Shown: positions 42,458 to 51,980, counted from the first letter of the stretch. The stretch: DNA of 64,000 bases from Pigmentiphaga litoralis (GCF_014651835.1 NZ_BMXQ01000001.1:1564801-1628800), one strand, 5' to 3'. The notes: generated from the sequence alone by a model not told the origin. Translations and numbers: made by a program.

Positions 42458-43444
42458 GTGAACCTGCGACTTTCCATCGCCATGGGCGACTATGACCGTA
42501 ACCGTGCACTGTTCGACGGCGGCGTGCAGATCGACGGTGTCGATCCGGTCTTCATGCTGCTCAACCCGGAAGAGATGTTCTTTCGCGCGTTTCGCAGCAT
42601 CGACTTCGACGTGAGCGAACTGTCATTCTCGAGCTATCTGGTCAAGCATGCGAAGGGCGAATGCCCGTACATCGCGCTGCCGATCTTCCTGTCGCGCGCC
42701 TTCCGGCATACCTCGATCTACGTGCGCAAGGACCGGATCAAGACACCGGGTGACCTGAAGGGCAAGAAGATCGGCGTGCCCGAATATCAGCTGACGGCGA
42801 ACGTGTGGGCGCGCTCGATTCTTGAAGACGACTATGGCGTCAGGCCGTCTGACGTGACCTGGGTGCGCGGCGGTATCGACGAGCCGGGCCGTCCTGAAAA
42901 GATCAAGCTGCAGTTACCGGGCGACGTGACCATGATCGATGCGCCCGAAGGCAGCACGATTTCCGACCTGCTGGACCGCGGCGGGATCGATGGCTTCATG
43001 GCGCCGCGTCCGCCAGGCGGCGCGGCGCGGCACAACCCGAATGTCGGCTGGCTGTTCGACGATCCGACCGCCGTGGCCAAGGATTACTTCAAGCGCACCG
43101 GCGTGTTCCCGATCATGCACGTGGTGGGCCTGCGCAAGGAACTGGCGGCGCAGCACCCCTGGCTGCCGGCGGCGCTGGTCAAGGCATTTGAAAAGTCCAA
43201 GGCTGCCGCGCTGGACAAGCTGGCCGACACGTCGGCCACCAAGGTCACGCTGCCCTTTGTGGAAGAGCAGTTGAAGGCCGCCAAGGAGACCATGGGGGAA
43301 GACTACTGGTCGTACGGCGTCCAGCCCAACCTGCGCACCCTGGAAACCTTTGTGCGCCATCATCACGCACAGGGCCTGTCGCCGCGCCAGGTGCCGGTGG
43401 AAGAGCTGTTCCATCCCGCCACCTACGAATCCTACAAAATCTAG
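42458..43444 (+). CDS. 4,5-dihydroxyphthalate decarboxylase-like protein
   Basis: 328 aa from GTG 42458 with GGAG 6 bases upstream. The protein has a periplasmic-binding-like fold without signal peptide: RLSIAMGDYDRNRALFDG, DFDVSELSFSSYLVKHAKGE, IYVRKDRIKTPGDLKGKKIG and VGLRKELAAQHPWLPAALVK. These are the features of the Pht5/OphC decarboxylase family, often mis-annotated as an ABC binding protein. It would remove a carboxylate from 4,5-dihydroxyphthalate to give protocatechuate. Its lack of an export signal and its place in the operon favour an enzyme. Substrate not proven. Confidence 0.8.
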   Translation: MNLRLSIAMGDYDRNRALFDGGVQIDGVDPVFMLLNPEEMFFRAFRSIDFDVSELSFSSYLVKHAKGECPYIALPIFLSRAFRHTSIYVRKDRIKTPGDLKGKKIGVPEYQLTANVWARSILEDDYGVRPSDVTWVRGGIDEPGRPEKIKLQLPGDVTMIDAPEGSTISDLLDRGGIDGFMAPRPPGGAARHNPNVGWLFDDPTAVAKDYFKRTGVFPIMHVVGLRKELAAQHPWLPAALVKAFEKSKAAALDKLADTSATKVTLPFVEEQLKAAKETMGEDYWSYGVQPNLRTLETFVRHHHAQGLSPRQVPVEELFHPATYESYKI

Positions 43445-43452
43445 GCCGCGCG

Positions 43453-44421
43453 ATGGAAGACGCCAACGACACCCAACGCATGATGCCGCTGCGGATCGCC
43501 AAGGCGACCGATGCGGCCGTGGGCATTCGCAGCTTTGAACTGGTGCACCCCGACGGCGACGAGCTGCCGGCATTCACGCCGGGCTCCCACGTCAAGGTGC
43601 AGGTGCCGAATAACGAGTTCCGCAAGTATTCGCTGTGCGGCGATCCGGAGGACCTGAGCAAATATGTGATCACGGTCAAGCGGGATGCGAATGGACGGGG
43701 CGGGTCGATGAGCCTGGTCGACGAGGCGAAGGAAGGCGACACGCTGCCCACATCATTGCCTGACAACGCGTTTCCGCTGGTCGAGAAGGCATCGGCCTAC
43801 ACCTTCATTGCGGGCGGTATCGGCATCACGCCCATCCTGTCGATGATCCGATCGTTTGGCGAGTTGCCCCCCGCGCCCTGGAAGCTGTACTACCTGAGCC
43901 AGTCCGCCGAGACGACCGCCTTCCTGGATGTCCTGAACGCGCCCGAGTGGCGCAAGAACGTCAAGGTCCACCACGACGGCGGTGATCCGGACGACGCCTT
44001 CGACCTGTGGCCGGTGCTGGAAAAGCCGAACCGCGGCCACGTGTATTGCTGTGGTCCGCGCGGCCTGATGGAAGCGGTCCGCGACATGACGGGCCATTGG
44101 TCACCCGGGAACATCCACTTCGAAAGTTTTCTGGAAGGCGGCGAAAAACGCGCCGACGACACGCCCTTTACGGTCAGGCTGGCCAGGTCAGGCCTGGAAT
44201 TCGAGATTCCCGTCGGTCAGTCCATTCTGTCGGTGCTGCGCGCGGCCGAGGTCAAGGTGCCCTTTTCCTGTGAGAGCGGGACGTGTGGATCCTGCCGCAC
44301 CGGTCTGCTGGAAGGCGTGGCGGATCACCGCGACATGGTCCTGATGCCCGAACAACAGGACGATCAGATCATGGTGTGCGTGTCGCGTGCGGTGTCGGAC
44401 CCGCTGGTGCTGGACCTATGA
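43453..44421 (+). CDS. Phthalate-dioxygenase-type reductase (FMN, NADH, plant-type 2Fe-2S)
   Basis: 322 aa. FMN-binding RKYSLCGDP (residues 57-65), NAD-binding [13 protein letters not shown] and [12 protein letters not shown], then a C-terminal plant-type ferredoxin: Cys273, Cys278, Cys281 in CESGTCGSC, and Cys309. This FMN-NAD-2Fe2S order is the PDR/VanB class that passes electrons from NADH to the Rieske oxygenase. It is the electron donor for the oxygenase two genes upstream. 8 bases separate it from the decarboxylase-like gene; its stop overlaps the next start (ATGA). Confidence 0.9.
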   Translation: MEDANDTQRMMPLRIAKATDAAVGIRSFELVHPDGDELPAFTPGSHVKVQVPNNEFRKYSLCGDPEDLSKYVITVKRDANGRGGSMSLVDEAKEGDTLPTSLPDNAFPLVEKASAYTFIAGGIGITPILSMIRSFGELPPAPWKLYYLSQSAETTAFLDVLNAPEWRKNVKVHHDGGDPDDAFDLWPVLEKPNRGHVYCCGPRGLMEAVRDMTGHWSPGNIHFESFLEGGEKRADDTPFTVRLARSGLEFEIPVGQSILSVLRAAEVKVPFSCESGTCGSCRTGLLEGVADHRDMVLMPEQQDDQIMVCVSRAVSDPLVLDL

Positions 44422-45623
44422 ACGCGGCACCGTCATCGGCACTGCGTATCGGGGTTGCCGGACTGGGGCGCGCCTTTTCGTTGATGTTGCCCACCTTTCT
44501 GGCTGACGCGCGTGTGCAGCTGGTGGCCGCGTGCGACACCCGCGAGACCGCACGCGCGCAATTTGCGCGCGACTTCGATGCGCCCGCGTACGACGCCATC
44601 GAAGCACTGGTTGCCGACAGCAATGTTGAGGTCATCTACATCGCCAGCCCGCATCAATTCCACGCGGAACACACCCGGCTTGCTGCCGCGCATGGCAAGC
44701 ATGTGCTGGTGGAAAAGCCGATGGCCCTGTCGCTGGACGCCTGCGACACGATGATCGCTGCGTGCAGGGAGGCCGGCGTGCAATTGCTGGTGGGCCACTG
44801 CCACAGCTTCGATACGCCCTACCTGGCCTGCCGCGACCTGATCCGCAGCGGCCGCCTGGGCCCGGTGCGCATGATCCACGCCATGAACTACACGGACTAC
44901 CTGCTGCGTCCACGACGGCCTGAAGAACTGATGACGTCCGAAGGCGGCGGTGCGGTGTTCAGCCAGGCGGCGCACCAGGTCGACATCGTGCGCCTGCTGG
45001 CGGCCAGCCGCCCCACCCGGCTGCGTGCGGCGGTCGGCCATTGGGACCCGGCCCGGCCCACCGAAGGCGCGTATTCGGCGCTGCTGTGGTTCGAGAATGG
45101 CGCCTACGCCTCGCTGAGCTACAACGGCTACGGCCACTTCGATTCGGACGAGTGGACCGAGTGGACCGGCGAGATGGGCAACGTCAAGGACCCGGCCACG
45201 TATGGCGCGGCACGGCGCAAGCTGGATACGGTGGGGTCCGCGCAAGAAGAGGCGCAGCTCAAGGCCAAGGGTACCTACGGCGGCCCGTCCTACGTGCCCC
45301 CCAAGCCGCCGACGGGCAACGATGCCCGCCATTGGCACCAGCACTTCGGTCCGATTATCGTATCGTGCGATCAGGGCGACCTGCGGCCAATGCCGAATGG
45401 CATTCAGGTTTACGGGCACTACACGAAAGAATGGATGCCCCTGCCCCCGCCGACCGTGCCACGTGCGGAAGTGATCGACGAACTGGTCGCCGCCGTGCGC
45501 GAGGGCGTGGCGCCGCTGCACGACGGCGTGTGGGCAAAAGCCACGTTGGAGATCTGCATTGCCATGTTGCAGTCGGATCATCAGGGCCAGGACGTGACGC
45601 TGATGCACCAGGGGACGGACTGA
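44418..45623 (+). CDS. Gfo/Idh/MocA oxidoreductase, 4,5-dihydrodiol dehydrogenase (Pht4)-like
   Basis: 401 aa. The Rossmann start [20 protein letters not shown], then [38 protein letters not shown] (Lys) and [14 protein letters not shown] (His) are Gfo/Idh/MocA motifs. In the phthalate pathway Pht4 of Pseudomonas, which oxidises the cis-4,5-dihydrodiol to 4,5-dihydroxyphthalate, belongs to this family and is similar in length. The ATGA overlap with the reductase places it in the same operon. It is named by context; a different cyclic-diol substrate is possible. Confidence 0.85.
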   Translation: MNAAPSSALRIGVAGLGRAFSLMLPTFLADARVQLVAACDTRETARAQFARDFDAPAYDAIEALVADSNVEVIYIASPHQFHAEHTRLAAAHGKHVLVEKPMALSLDACDTMIAACREAGVQLLVGHCHSFDTPYLACRDLIRSGRLGPVRMIHAMNYTDYLLRPRRPEELMTSEGGGAVFSQAAHQVDIVRLLAASRPTRLRAAVGHWDPARPTEGAYSALLWFENGAYASLSYNGYGHFDSDEWTEWTGEMGNVKDPATYGAARRKLDTVGSAQEEAQLKAKGTYGGPSYVPPKPPTGNDARHWHQHFGPIIVSCDQGDLRPMPNGIQVYGHYTKEWMPLPPPTVPRAEVIDELVAAVREGVAPLHDGVWAKATLEICIAMLQSDHQGQDVTLMHQGTD

Positions 45624-45697
45624 GACAGGCGGCCTGGACGGCCTTGACGGGCTGCGCGGCCGGGCCGGCGCCGTGCACCTGACGCCCACCGCCGATC

Positions 45698-46687
45698 TCA
45701 GTCCACCTGGATTCCCGCCTTCTGCGCAAGCTGCTTGTTGGTCTTGATCTCGCCGGCGACAAAGGCCTTGAACTGCTCGGGTTTCAGGATACGGGTGCTG
45801 TTGCCGCTCTTGGCAAACTGCGCCTGCACATCCGGCGATTGCAAGGCCGTCGTCAGGTCCGCCGACAGCTTGTCGATGATGGCGGGCTTCGTTCCCGCAG
45901 GCGCCCACAGCCCGATCCACAATTCGATGTTGACGTCCGGATAGCCCGACTCGGCCACGGTCGGCACATTCGGCAGTGCCGCGACGCGCTGCGCCGACGT
46001 CACTGCCAGGGCCGAAAGCCGGCCATCTTCTGTCAGCATGCCGCCCAGGGTGGACAGCGGCGCCATGTAAAAGACCGAACGATTGGCCGCAACGTCGGTG
46101 ATGGCATCGGGCGATCCCTTGAACGGCACGTGCATCATCGAGATGCCAGCACGCTGCGCGAACAGCTCCGCAGTCAGGTGCGTCGACGAACCGACGCCGG
46201 CCGACGCAAAGGCGAGCGCGCCCGGCTTGGCCTTGGCGGCCTCGGCAATGTCCTTGACCGACTTGTACGGGCTGGCAGACGCGGCCACCATCACATAGGG
46301 CGTGGTCGACAGCAAGGCCACGTCGATCAAGTCCATCTGCGGGTCGTACGGCAGCTTCTTGTAGATCGCCGGATTTGCCGCATGCGAGGCGCTTTGCACC
46401 AGCAGGGTCAGGCCATCGGCCGGGGCCTGCACGACCCTGCGGGTACCGATCTGGCCGCCCGCCCCGGGCAGGTTCTCGACCACCACCGTCTGGTTCCACA
46501 TCTGCTGCAGCTTGCGGCTGAGGATACGCGCCACGATGTCCGCGCCCGATCCCGGGGTCAACGGGACGACCAGCTTGACGGGCTGCGCAGGATAGTCCTG
46601 CGCCAGGGCGGGTGTTGCAGCGAAACAGAGCGCGACGGCCGCAAGCACAAGGCGGCACGACAAGCGGGAAAAGGGATGCGGGTTCAT
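45698..46687 (-). CDS. Bug/TctC periplasmic solute receptor behind the lactonase-like gene
   Basis: 329 aa. Signal ends TPALAQD before YPAQPVKLVVPLTPGS. Loop TPGSGADIVARILS; then ENLPGAGGQIG, DGLTLLVQSASHAANP, SSTHLTAELFAQR, HVPFKGSPDAITDVAAN, VAALPNVPTVAESG. It follows the PcaD-like hydrolase by 60 bases on the minus strand and converges on the oxygenase operon (74 bases between stops). The ATG at 46687 begins the signal peptide. Confidence 0.87.
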   Translation of the reverse strand: MNPHPFSRLSCRLVLAAVALCFAATPALAQDYPAQPVKLVVPLTPGSGADIVARILSRKLQQMWNQTVVVENLPGAGGQIGTRRVVQAPADGLTLLVQSASHAANPAIYKKLPYDPQMDLIDVALLSTTPYVMVAASASPYKSVKDIAEAAKAKPGALAFASAGVGSSTHLTAELFAQRAGISMMHVPFKGSPDAITDVAANRSVFYMAPLSTLGGMLTEDGRLSALAVTSAQRVAALPNVPTVAESGYPDVNIELWIGLWAPAGTKPAIIDKLSADLTTALQSPDVQAQFAKSGNSTRILKPEQFKAFVAGEIKTNKQLAQKAGIQVD

Positions 46688-46747
46688 GGGTGGTCTCCGG
46701 TGCCGGGGCCAGCGGCTGTTATGGGAACTGCGGCCAGGACTGCGCAC

Positions 46748-47533
46748 TCAGTGGCGATCGACGAAATCCCTCAGTACACGGTTGAACTGCTCGGGGTGTT
46801 CAAGGTTGGACAGATGCGCCGCGTCGTCAATGACGTGGATCTCGGCGCCGGCGATCTCGCGGTGCAGCACTTCGGACGCGGCCAGCGTGCAGGCGGGATC
46901 GTCGCGGCCCAGCAGAATCAAGGTCGGGGTGGAGATCTGCTTGAGCAGATGGGTCTGCGACATGTCGCGCACCGCCGATCCGCACGCGATATAGCCCTCG
47001 ACGTCGATCGACAGGATCATGGCGCGCACCTTCGCGATGACATCGGGCGCCCGTGTCGGGAAGGACGGCACGAACCATCGCTGTATCGTGCCCTCGACCA
47101 TGCCTGCCATGCCCTCGGCACGCGCGGTTTCAAAGCGCGCTTGCCACATGGCGCGCGGCGGCATCTCGCTGGCCGTATCGCACAGCGACAGCGACCGCAC
47201 GGCGTGCGGGTGCCGGATACCCAGTTGCTGGGCGATCATGCCGCCCATCGACAGTCCGACGAAATGAACCGGGCCGACGCCCGCGTGCGCAATCAATGCG
47301 GCGGCATCGTCTGCCAGCTGCTCGATGCTGTAGGGGCCCGGCGTCACCTCGGACTCGCCATGGCCGCGCGTGTCGTAGCGCAGCACTTGATAGCGTTCGG
47401 TCAGCGCCGGCATCTGCGGCTCCCACATCGCCATGGTCGACATGAGGCTGTTCGACAGCATGACGGTCGGCGCATCGGCCGGGCCGTCCACGCGCCAGGC
47501 CAGGCGGGCTCCGTTGATAGTTGTGAAGGTCAA
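46748..47533 (-). CDS. Alpha/beta hydrolase, 3-oxoadipate enol-lactonase (PcaD)-like
   Basis: 261 aa. NGARLAWRVDGPADAPTVML and LSNSLMSTMAMWEPQ give the typical enol-lactonase N-terminus; the nucleophile elbow is FVGLSMGGMI (Ser95), the acid is in LLGRDDPACT and the His in IDDAAHLSNLEHPEQF. PcaD hydrolyses 3-oxoadipate enol-lactone in protocatechuate breakdown, a logical end of the phthalate route, but no pcaB/pcaC/pcaGH neighbours are present and another lactone or ester may be the substrate. Divergent from a LysR gene, with an inverted repeat in the spacer. Confidence 0.8.
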   Translation of the reverse strand: MTFTTINGARLAWRVDGPADAPTVMLSNSLMSTMAMWEPQMPALTERYQVLRYDTRGHGESEVTPGPYSIEQLADDAAALIAHAGVGPVHFVGLSMGGMIAQQLGIRHPHAVRSLSLCDTASEMPPRAMWQARFETARAEGMAGMVEGTIQRWFVPSFPTRAPDVIAKVRAMILSIDVEGYIACGSAVRDMSQTHLLKQISTPTLILLGRDDPACTLAASEVLHREIAGAEIHVIDDAAHLSNLEHPEQFNRVLRDFVDRH

Positions 47534-47609
47534 GATGTTTCCCGGGCAAGGATGGATGGAGACCCCAGTGTAGGAAGGCCCGGTGATCTAAGGAATGCCC
47601 GGAATTCGT

Positions 47610-47627
47610 GTCAGGTGATAGCCTGAC
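47610..47627. promoter_or_regulatory. Inverted repeat between divergent hydrolase and LysR genes
   Basis: GTCAGG (47610-47615) and CCTGAC (47622-47627) form 6-base arms around TGATAG. Placed 51 bases before the LysR ATG and 77 before the hydrolase start, it is a candidate operator for the LysR protein. Not tested. Confidence 0.4.
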
Positions 47628-47678
47628 GCTGTCAGCTGTTGCTACCACGCGCGGATCGCGCCTCAGGGTTTCCCCGAC

Positions 47679-48677
47679 ATGACTGCTTCGAACGACGACC
47701 ATGCGCCCCTGCCCCTCGTGACCTCGGCCGCATTGCCCAGCGCGCTGTCGCGCCTGCGCATCCGCCATCTGCAGGCGCTGGATATCCTGCAGCGCGTGGG
47801 ATCCCTGCGCCAGGTCGCGATCGAACTGGGCATTACGCAGCCTTCTGCCCTGTCGCTGATCGACGATCTGGAATTTGCCTTCGGTACCCCCCTGGTGGTG
47901 CGCGACCATAGCGGCACCAGGCTGACGCCGGCGGCGCGTGCGGTGCTGGCGCGCACCCGGGTGGCCCTGCAGGAAGTCGCCATGGGCCGGCAGATTGCGC
48001 TGCAGCATGGCGGGGCCACGGCGCGCCTGCGCCTGGGCGCGTCGCCCTACCTCATCGGCAGAGCGGTGCCCGCCATCCTGGCGCGCGTTCGCGACCACCT
48101 GCCCGACGTGCGCATCGACATCCAGGAAGGGGCACTCGACGTCCTGGTGGCGCGGCTGGCGCAGGGCGAACTGGACGCGGTCCTGGGCAATGTCGAGCGC
48201 GCCACACTGGCCTCCAACGGGCTGTCACTGGACCAGACGCTGCTCGGATCCGAACCCTTGTATGTGGTGGCCGGACCGGGCCACCCGCTGCACGGCCAGG
48301 CCACCGCCAGCCTGCGTGACGCCCTGGCCGGCCCCTGGGCGCTTCCCCACGCGGCATCGCACATCCGCAACCTGTTCGACAGCGCCGTCTTCGATGCAGG
48401 CGCCCCGCCCGTGGTGCCGCAGGTCGAGTGTCGCGGCTTGCTGAACCTGCTGGCGATTGCCCAGGCCTCCAGCATGCTGACGATCGCGCCGGCCACCGAA
48501 GTGGCCAAGCCGATGTGGTCGCGCGACCTGACCCGGCTCGACTGCGGCATGACCCTGCGCGTGCCGCCGTATGTGCTGCTCAGCCGGCACTATGCGCCGC
48601 CGATACCGGAAGTGGATGTGCTGAAGGCGTGCGCGCAGTCGGTGGCGGCGGGACTATTTGGTGCGATGGAAGGGTGA
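47679..48677 (+). CDS. LysR-family regulator, divergent from PcaD-like gene
   Basis: 332 aa. A 25-residue extension precedes the HTH (RLRIRHLQALDILQRVGSLR, then AIELGITQPSALSLIDDLEF and TRLTPAARAVLAR). The effector domain starts RLRLGASPYLIGRAVPAILA; it has GELDAVLGNVERA and ASSMLTIAPATEV. The subgroup resembles GbpR/CbhR aromatic or sugar-acid regulators. Its stop is 6 bases from the start of a second LysR gene, so both are made from one message. Confidence 0.86.
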   Translation: MTASNDDHAPLPLVTSAALPSALSRLRIRHLQALDILQRVGSLRQVAIELGITQPSALSLIDDLEFAFGTPLVVRDHSGTRLTPAARAVLARTRVALQEVAMGRQIALQHGGATARLRLGASPYLIGRAVPAILARVRDHLPDVRIDIQEGALDVLVARLAQGELDAVLGNVERATLASNGLSLDQTLLGSEPLYVVAGPGHPLHGQATASLRDALAGPWALPHAASHIRNLFDSAVFDAGAPPVVPQVECRGLLNLLAIAQASSMLTIAPATEVAKPMWSRDLTRLDCGMTLRVPPYVLLSRHYAPPIPEVDVLKACAQSVAAGLFGAMEG

Positions 48678-48683
48678 GGACGC

Positions 48684-49595
48684 ATGCATATCAAAGACAT
48701 CAGCTACTTCCTGGCCATTCTTGAACATCGGTCCTTGCAGCGCGCCGCCTCGGCGATGGGGCTCACGCAGCCGGCGCTGAGCAAATGTGTTCACCGGCTC
48801 GAAGACGCCCTTGGCGCCAGGCTGTTCGAACGCGGCCCCACAGGCACGGTGCCGACACGCGCCGCGTTGGCCTTTGCAAACTATGCACGGCGGCTGGACA
48901 CCGAATACGCCGGAGCGATGCGCGCGCTTGGCGATCTTGCCGCCAACGACGCCGCAGTGATTCGGATCGGCGCGACGCCGACCTGGGAATTTCTGGCCGG
49001 CCAGGCGCTGCTCGATTTCCTTCCGCAGCGCCCTGCCACGCGCCTCAAGCTCAGCATCATGTTCTCGGACAAATTGCTGGACGCCCTGGGCCGGGGGGAG
49101 ATCGACCTGGCATTGGCGACGGCGCCCAGCGTTGGCCCGGATTTCCAGGCATTGCGCCTATCGGATGAACAAATGCAGCCGATCGCACGCCGGGGACATC
49201 CCCTGTTCCATTTGCCCCGTGCGCCGAGCATTGAGGACTTTGTCGGCACGCTGTGGGCGGTCCCACGCCCGGGCGTCAGCTCGCGGGATCAGCTCGACGC
49301 TGCATTCGCGTCGCGCGGGCTGCCTCCAATCAAGGCGCAGGTGGAACTCGATGGCAGCGGCGCCATGGGCAGCTTCCCCTTGCTCACCCGATGCGACCTG
49401 ATCGGCATGTGCCCGGGCGCGCTGCTGCCCAACGCAGCGGCGATCGGTCTGCTGCCGTTCGAGGTCGATGCCTTGCGGCTATCCACCTTCCCGACACTGG
49501 TTACGCGCAGGGATGCGACGCACCCGCCTGTCGTCCATGCCTTCATCTCGGCCCTGTCAGCCTCGGCCACCGGGTATCCCGATCGAGCCGCCTGA
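48684..49595 (+). CDS. LysR-family regulator, second of tandem pair
   Basis: 303 aa. HIKDISYFLAILEHRSLQRA and ASAMGLTQPALSKCVHRLED form the HTH; IRIGATPTWEFLAGQALLDF starts the effector domain, with EIDLALATAPSVGPDF. It is related to, but clearly different from, the LysR directly upstream; GTGAGGA gives its ribosome site. It is upstream of the M20 amidohydrolase and Bug genes on the same strand, which it may control. Confidence 0.87.
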   Translation: MHIKDISYFLAILEHRSLQRAASAMGLTQPALSKCVHRLEDALGARLFERGPTGTVPTRAALAFANYARRLDTEYAGAMRALGDLAANDAAVIRIGATPTWEFLAGQALLDFLPQRPATRLKLSIMFSDKLLDALGRGEIDLALATAPSVGPDFQALRLSDEQMQPIARRGHPLFHLPRAPSIEDFVGTLWAVPRPGVSSRDQLDAAFASRGLPPIKAQVELDGSGAMGSFPLLTRCDLIGMCPGALLPNAAAIGLLPFEVDALRLSTFPTLVTRRDATHPPVVHAFISALSASATGYPDRAA

Positions 49596-49710
49596 CACAC
49601 GCGTCGGTTATAGCCCTTGTCGTTTTGGTAATCAGCGTCTGGCCATTGCCGTCATACAGTCGGTGTTCGCCCGCGCAAGAGGGCAACGAATCGATCTGCA
49701 GGTGCCACCC

Positions 49711-50907
49711 TTGAACGCATGGAAAGACGTCTTTCACCCGTACGCAACGCAGGCCGTCGCACTGCGCCAGCATATCCACCAACGCCCGGAGCTCGGCTTC
49801 CAAGAACATGAGACCGCCGCCCTCGTTGCGGGCAAGCTGCGCGATTGGGGCTACGCGGTCACCGAGGGCGTCGGCAGCACCGGGGTCGTCGGTGTACTGA
49901 GAGTTGGCGATGGCAACCGTTCGCTGGGTATCCGGGCGGACATGGACGCCCTGCCCATCCAAGAAACAACCGGATTGCCCTACGGCAGCGTCCACCACGG
50001 CGTGATGCATGCGTGCGGTCACGACGGGCATACCGCGATGCTGCTGGGCGCTGCGCACTACCTGGCTGACACGCGCCGCTTTTCAGGCACGCTCAACGTC
50101 ATTTTCCAGCCTGCGGAAGAAGGCTTGGCCGGCGCGCGGCGCATGATGGACGACGGACTGTTCACGCGTTTTCCGTGCGACGCCGTCTTCGGCATGCACA
50201 ACATACCCGGCTTGCCGCAGGGCAAGCTGGTGTTTGCGGCAGGACCGCTGCTGGCTTCCAACGACCGGCTGACGATCACCGTGCGCGGCAAGAGCGCGCA
50301 TGGCGCCGAGCCGCAGAACGGCGCCGATGCGCTGGTCGGCGCCGCCGCCGTCGTCATGGCGCTGCAGACGGTGGTGTCGCGCAACCTGGATCCCCAATCA
50401 AGCGCGGTCGTGACGGTGGCATCGCTTCACGCCGGCAAAGCCAATAACGTGATTGCCGATGAAGCCGTCATGCAGGTGACGATCCGCACCCACGAACGGC
50501 AAGTCCGCGATACCGTGCTGGCCGCCGTCCATCGCGTGGTGCGTCTGCAAGCGGAAAGCTTCGGACTGACTGCGGAGATTGTGTCTGGCGCGAACCCCTA
50601 CCCCCCGCTGATCAACACGGTTGCCGAGACGCGCTTCGCGCAGGCGGTGGCAGTCGATACCTTCGGGGTCGACAAGGTCGCGACAGCAAGCAGGCTGTTG
50701 ATGAACAGCGAAGACTTCGCCTTCATGCTGGAAGAACGCCCCGGCAGCTATCTGCTGATCGGCAATGGCGACGGTCCGGGATCGTGCATGGTGCATCACC
50801 CCGGCTATGACTTCAACGACGCCAACATCGAGGTGGGCGTGGCCTATTGGTCGCGTCTTGCCGAGCAATTCCTGACCGAGCCCTCCGCTCCCGGCCACAC
50901 GGCCTGA
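49711..50907 (+). CDS. M20-family amidohydrolase (hippurate hydrolase/IAA-amino acid hydrolase-like)
   Basis: 398 aa from TTG 49711, preceded by AGGTG 7 bases upstream; the family start (NAWKD then LRQHIHQRPELGFQEHE) fits this codon although no ATG is present in the right place. Metal-ligand motifs: MHACGHDGHTAMLLGAA, IFQPAEEGLAGARRM, VFGMHNIPGLPQG and the late HPGYDFND. The dimerisation lid contains GKSAHGAEPQNG. It hydrolyses N-acyl amino acids or similar amides in the cytoplasm. It is followed after 17 bases by a Bug receptor, suggesting that the amide is imported. Confidence 0.87.
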   Translation: MNAWKDVFHPYATQAVALRQHIHQRPELGFQEHETAALVAGKLRDWGYAVTEGVGSTGVVGVLRVGDGNRSLGIRADMDALPIQETTGLPYGSVHHGVMHACGHDGHTAMLLGAAHYLADTRRFSGTLNVIFQPAEEGLAGARRMMDDGLFTRFPCDAVFGMHNIPGLPQGKLVFAAGPLLASNDRLTITVRGKSAHGAEPQNGADALVGAAAVVMALQTVVSRNLDPQSSAVVTVASLHAGKANNVIADEAVMQVTIRTHERQVRDTVLAAVHRVVRLQAESFGLTAEIVSGANPYPPLINTVAETRFAQAVAVDTFGVDKVATASRLLMNSEDFAFMLEERPGSYLLIGNGDGPGSCMVHHPGYDFNDANIEVGVAYWSRLAEQFLTEPSAPGHTA

Positions 50908-50924
50908 CCTGATCCGAGATCGCC

Positions 50925-51905
50925 ATGACACTGAACACCCGCCGCGTCGCGACGCACGTCGCACTTGCCTTGCTTGCCGCGTTCGTCGGCCCCTTGGCTC
51001 AGGGGCAGACCTTTCCGACTCATCCCCTGAAAATGATCGTTGGCGCATCGCCAGGTGGTGGGTCCGACGGCCTAGCGCGTCCCCTGGCTGCGCAACTCGC
51101 GCTCGATCTGAAGCAGCCTGTCGTGGTGGAGAACCGCGCCGGCGCAGGCGGCATCATCGGCTCGAAGGCAACAGCGGCATCCCCTGCCGACGGCTACACG
51201 ATGGCCTTCATCACCGACGCCCACACGGTGTCGGCGTCCCTGCAGAAAACGCGGCCCTATGACCCGGTCAAGGACTTCACCCCGATCGGCATGGTCGGTT
51301 ATTCACCATTGATTCTGATGGTCGGCAAAAAAACCAGCATCACCACTTTTGCGCAGTTCCTGGACAAAGCGCGATCAGCGGCGGGCGGCCTGTCCTACGG
51401 CAGCAGCGGTGTCGGCGGCAACCTGCATATCGCCACGGCGCAGTTGTCGAGCAAGGCAGGTATTTCCATGCTGCACGTTCCCTTCAAGAGCGGCGGTGAC
51501 GCGTTGCAGGAACTGCTGGCTGGCCGCATCGACGTCCTGCTTGCCGCACCGACCAATTCGGTGCCTTACCAGAACGACCCGCGCGTTACGCTGGTCGCCG
51601 TCACCTCGGCGACACCGCTGAAAGAGATGCCGCGCCTGCCCACGATCCAGTCCACCGGTCTCGACTTTCAGTACGCCACGGCAATCGCCCTGGTCGGCCC
51701 CGCAGGCATTCCCGCCCCCATCGTGACGCAGTTGAACGCCGCATTGAACCGCGTGCTGACACAGCCCGAGATGACGAAGGTGCTTGACAGTCAGCTGGTC
51801 ACCGCGGCGCCTGGATCACCGGATGTCCTCAAGGCCAAGCTGACCAAGGACGTCCAGGACATCAGCCAGGCGCTGGCGGCCGGGCAATTGAAATTGATGG
51901 AATAA
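50925..51905 (+). CDS. Bug/TctC periplasmic solute receptor after M20 hydrolase
   Basis: 326 aa. Signal ends PLAQGQ before FPTHPLKMIVGASPGG. Loop SPGGGSDGLARPLA; then ENRAGAGGIIGSK, DGYTMAFITDAHTVSAS, HVPFKSGGDALQELLAG, LVGPAGIPAPIV. Gly-Gly-Ser-Asp in the loop is a departure from the other Bugs here. The stop is followed by a hairpin with an A-tract that may end transcription from both sides. Confidence 0.87.
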   Translation: MTLNTRRVATHVALALLAAFVGPLAQGQTFPTHPLKMIVGASPGGGSDGLARPLAAQLALDLKQPVVVENRAGAGGIIGSKATAASPADGYTMAFITDAHTVSASLQKTRPYDPVKDFTPIGMVGYSPLILMVGKKTSITTFAQFLDKARSAAGGLSYGSSGVGGNLHIATAQLSSKAGISMLHVPFKSGGDALQELLAGRIDVLLAAPTNSVPYQNDPRVTLVAVTSATPLKEMPRLPTIQSTGLDFQYATAIALVGPAGIPAPIVTQLNAALNRVLTQPEMTKVLDSQLVTAAPGSPDVLKAKLTKDVQDISQALAAGQLKLME

Positions 51906-51938
51906 AAAAAAACGCGCACCTTCTGGTGAAGGCGCGCG
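51904..51938 (-). terminator. Rho-independent terminator for the phosphatase operon (minus strand)
   Basis: Stem 51913-51923 with 51928-51938 (CGCGCACCTTC and its complement with one G-U pair), four-base loop. On the minus strand the stem is followed by a run of T complementary to A 51904-51912. It ends the alkaline-phosphatase operon and may also stop rightward transcripts of the Bug gene. Confidence 0.75.
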
Positions 51939-51980
51939 CTCAAGTTGCACCGGTGAGTTACCTCGCCGCTGCACACAACG

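Noticed and set aside
44433-46658. A 741-codon minus-strand frame across the Gfo/Idh/MocA gene and the following Bug
   Set aside because: It is antisense or out of frame to two well-supported genes and shows no domain.
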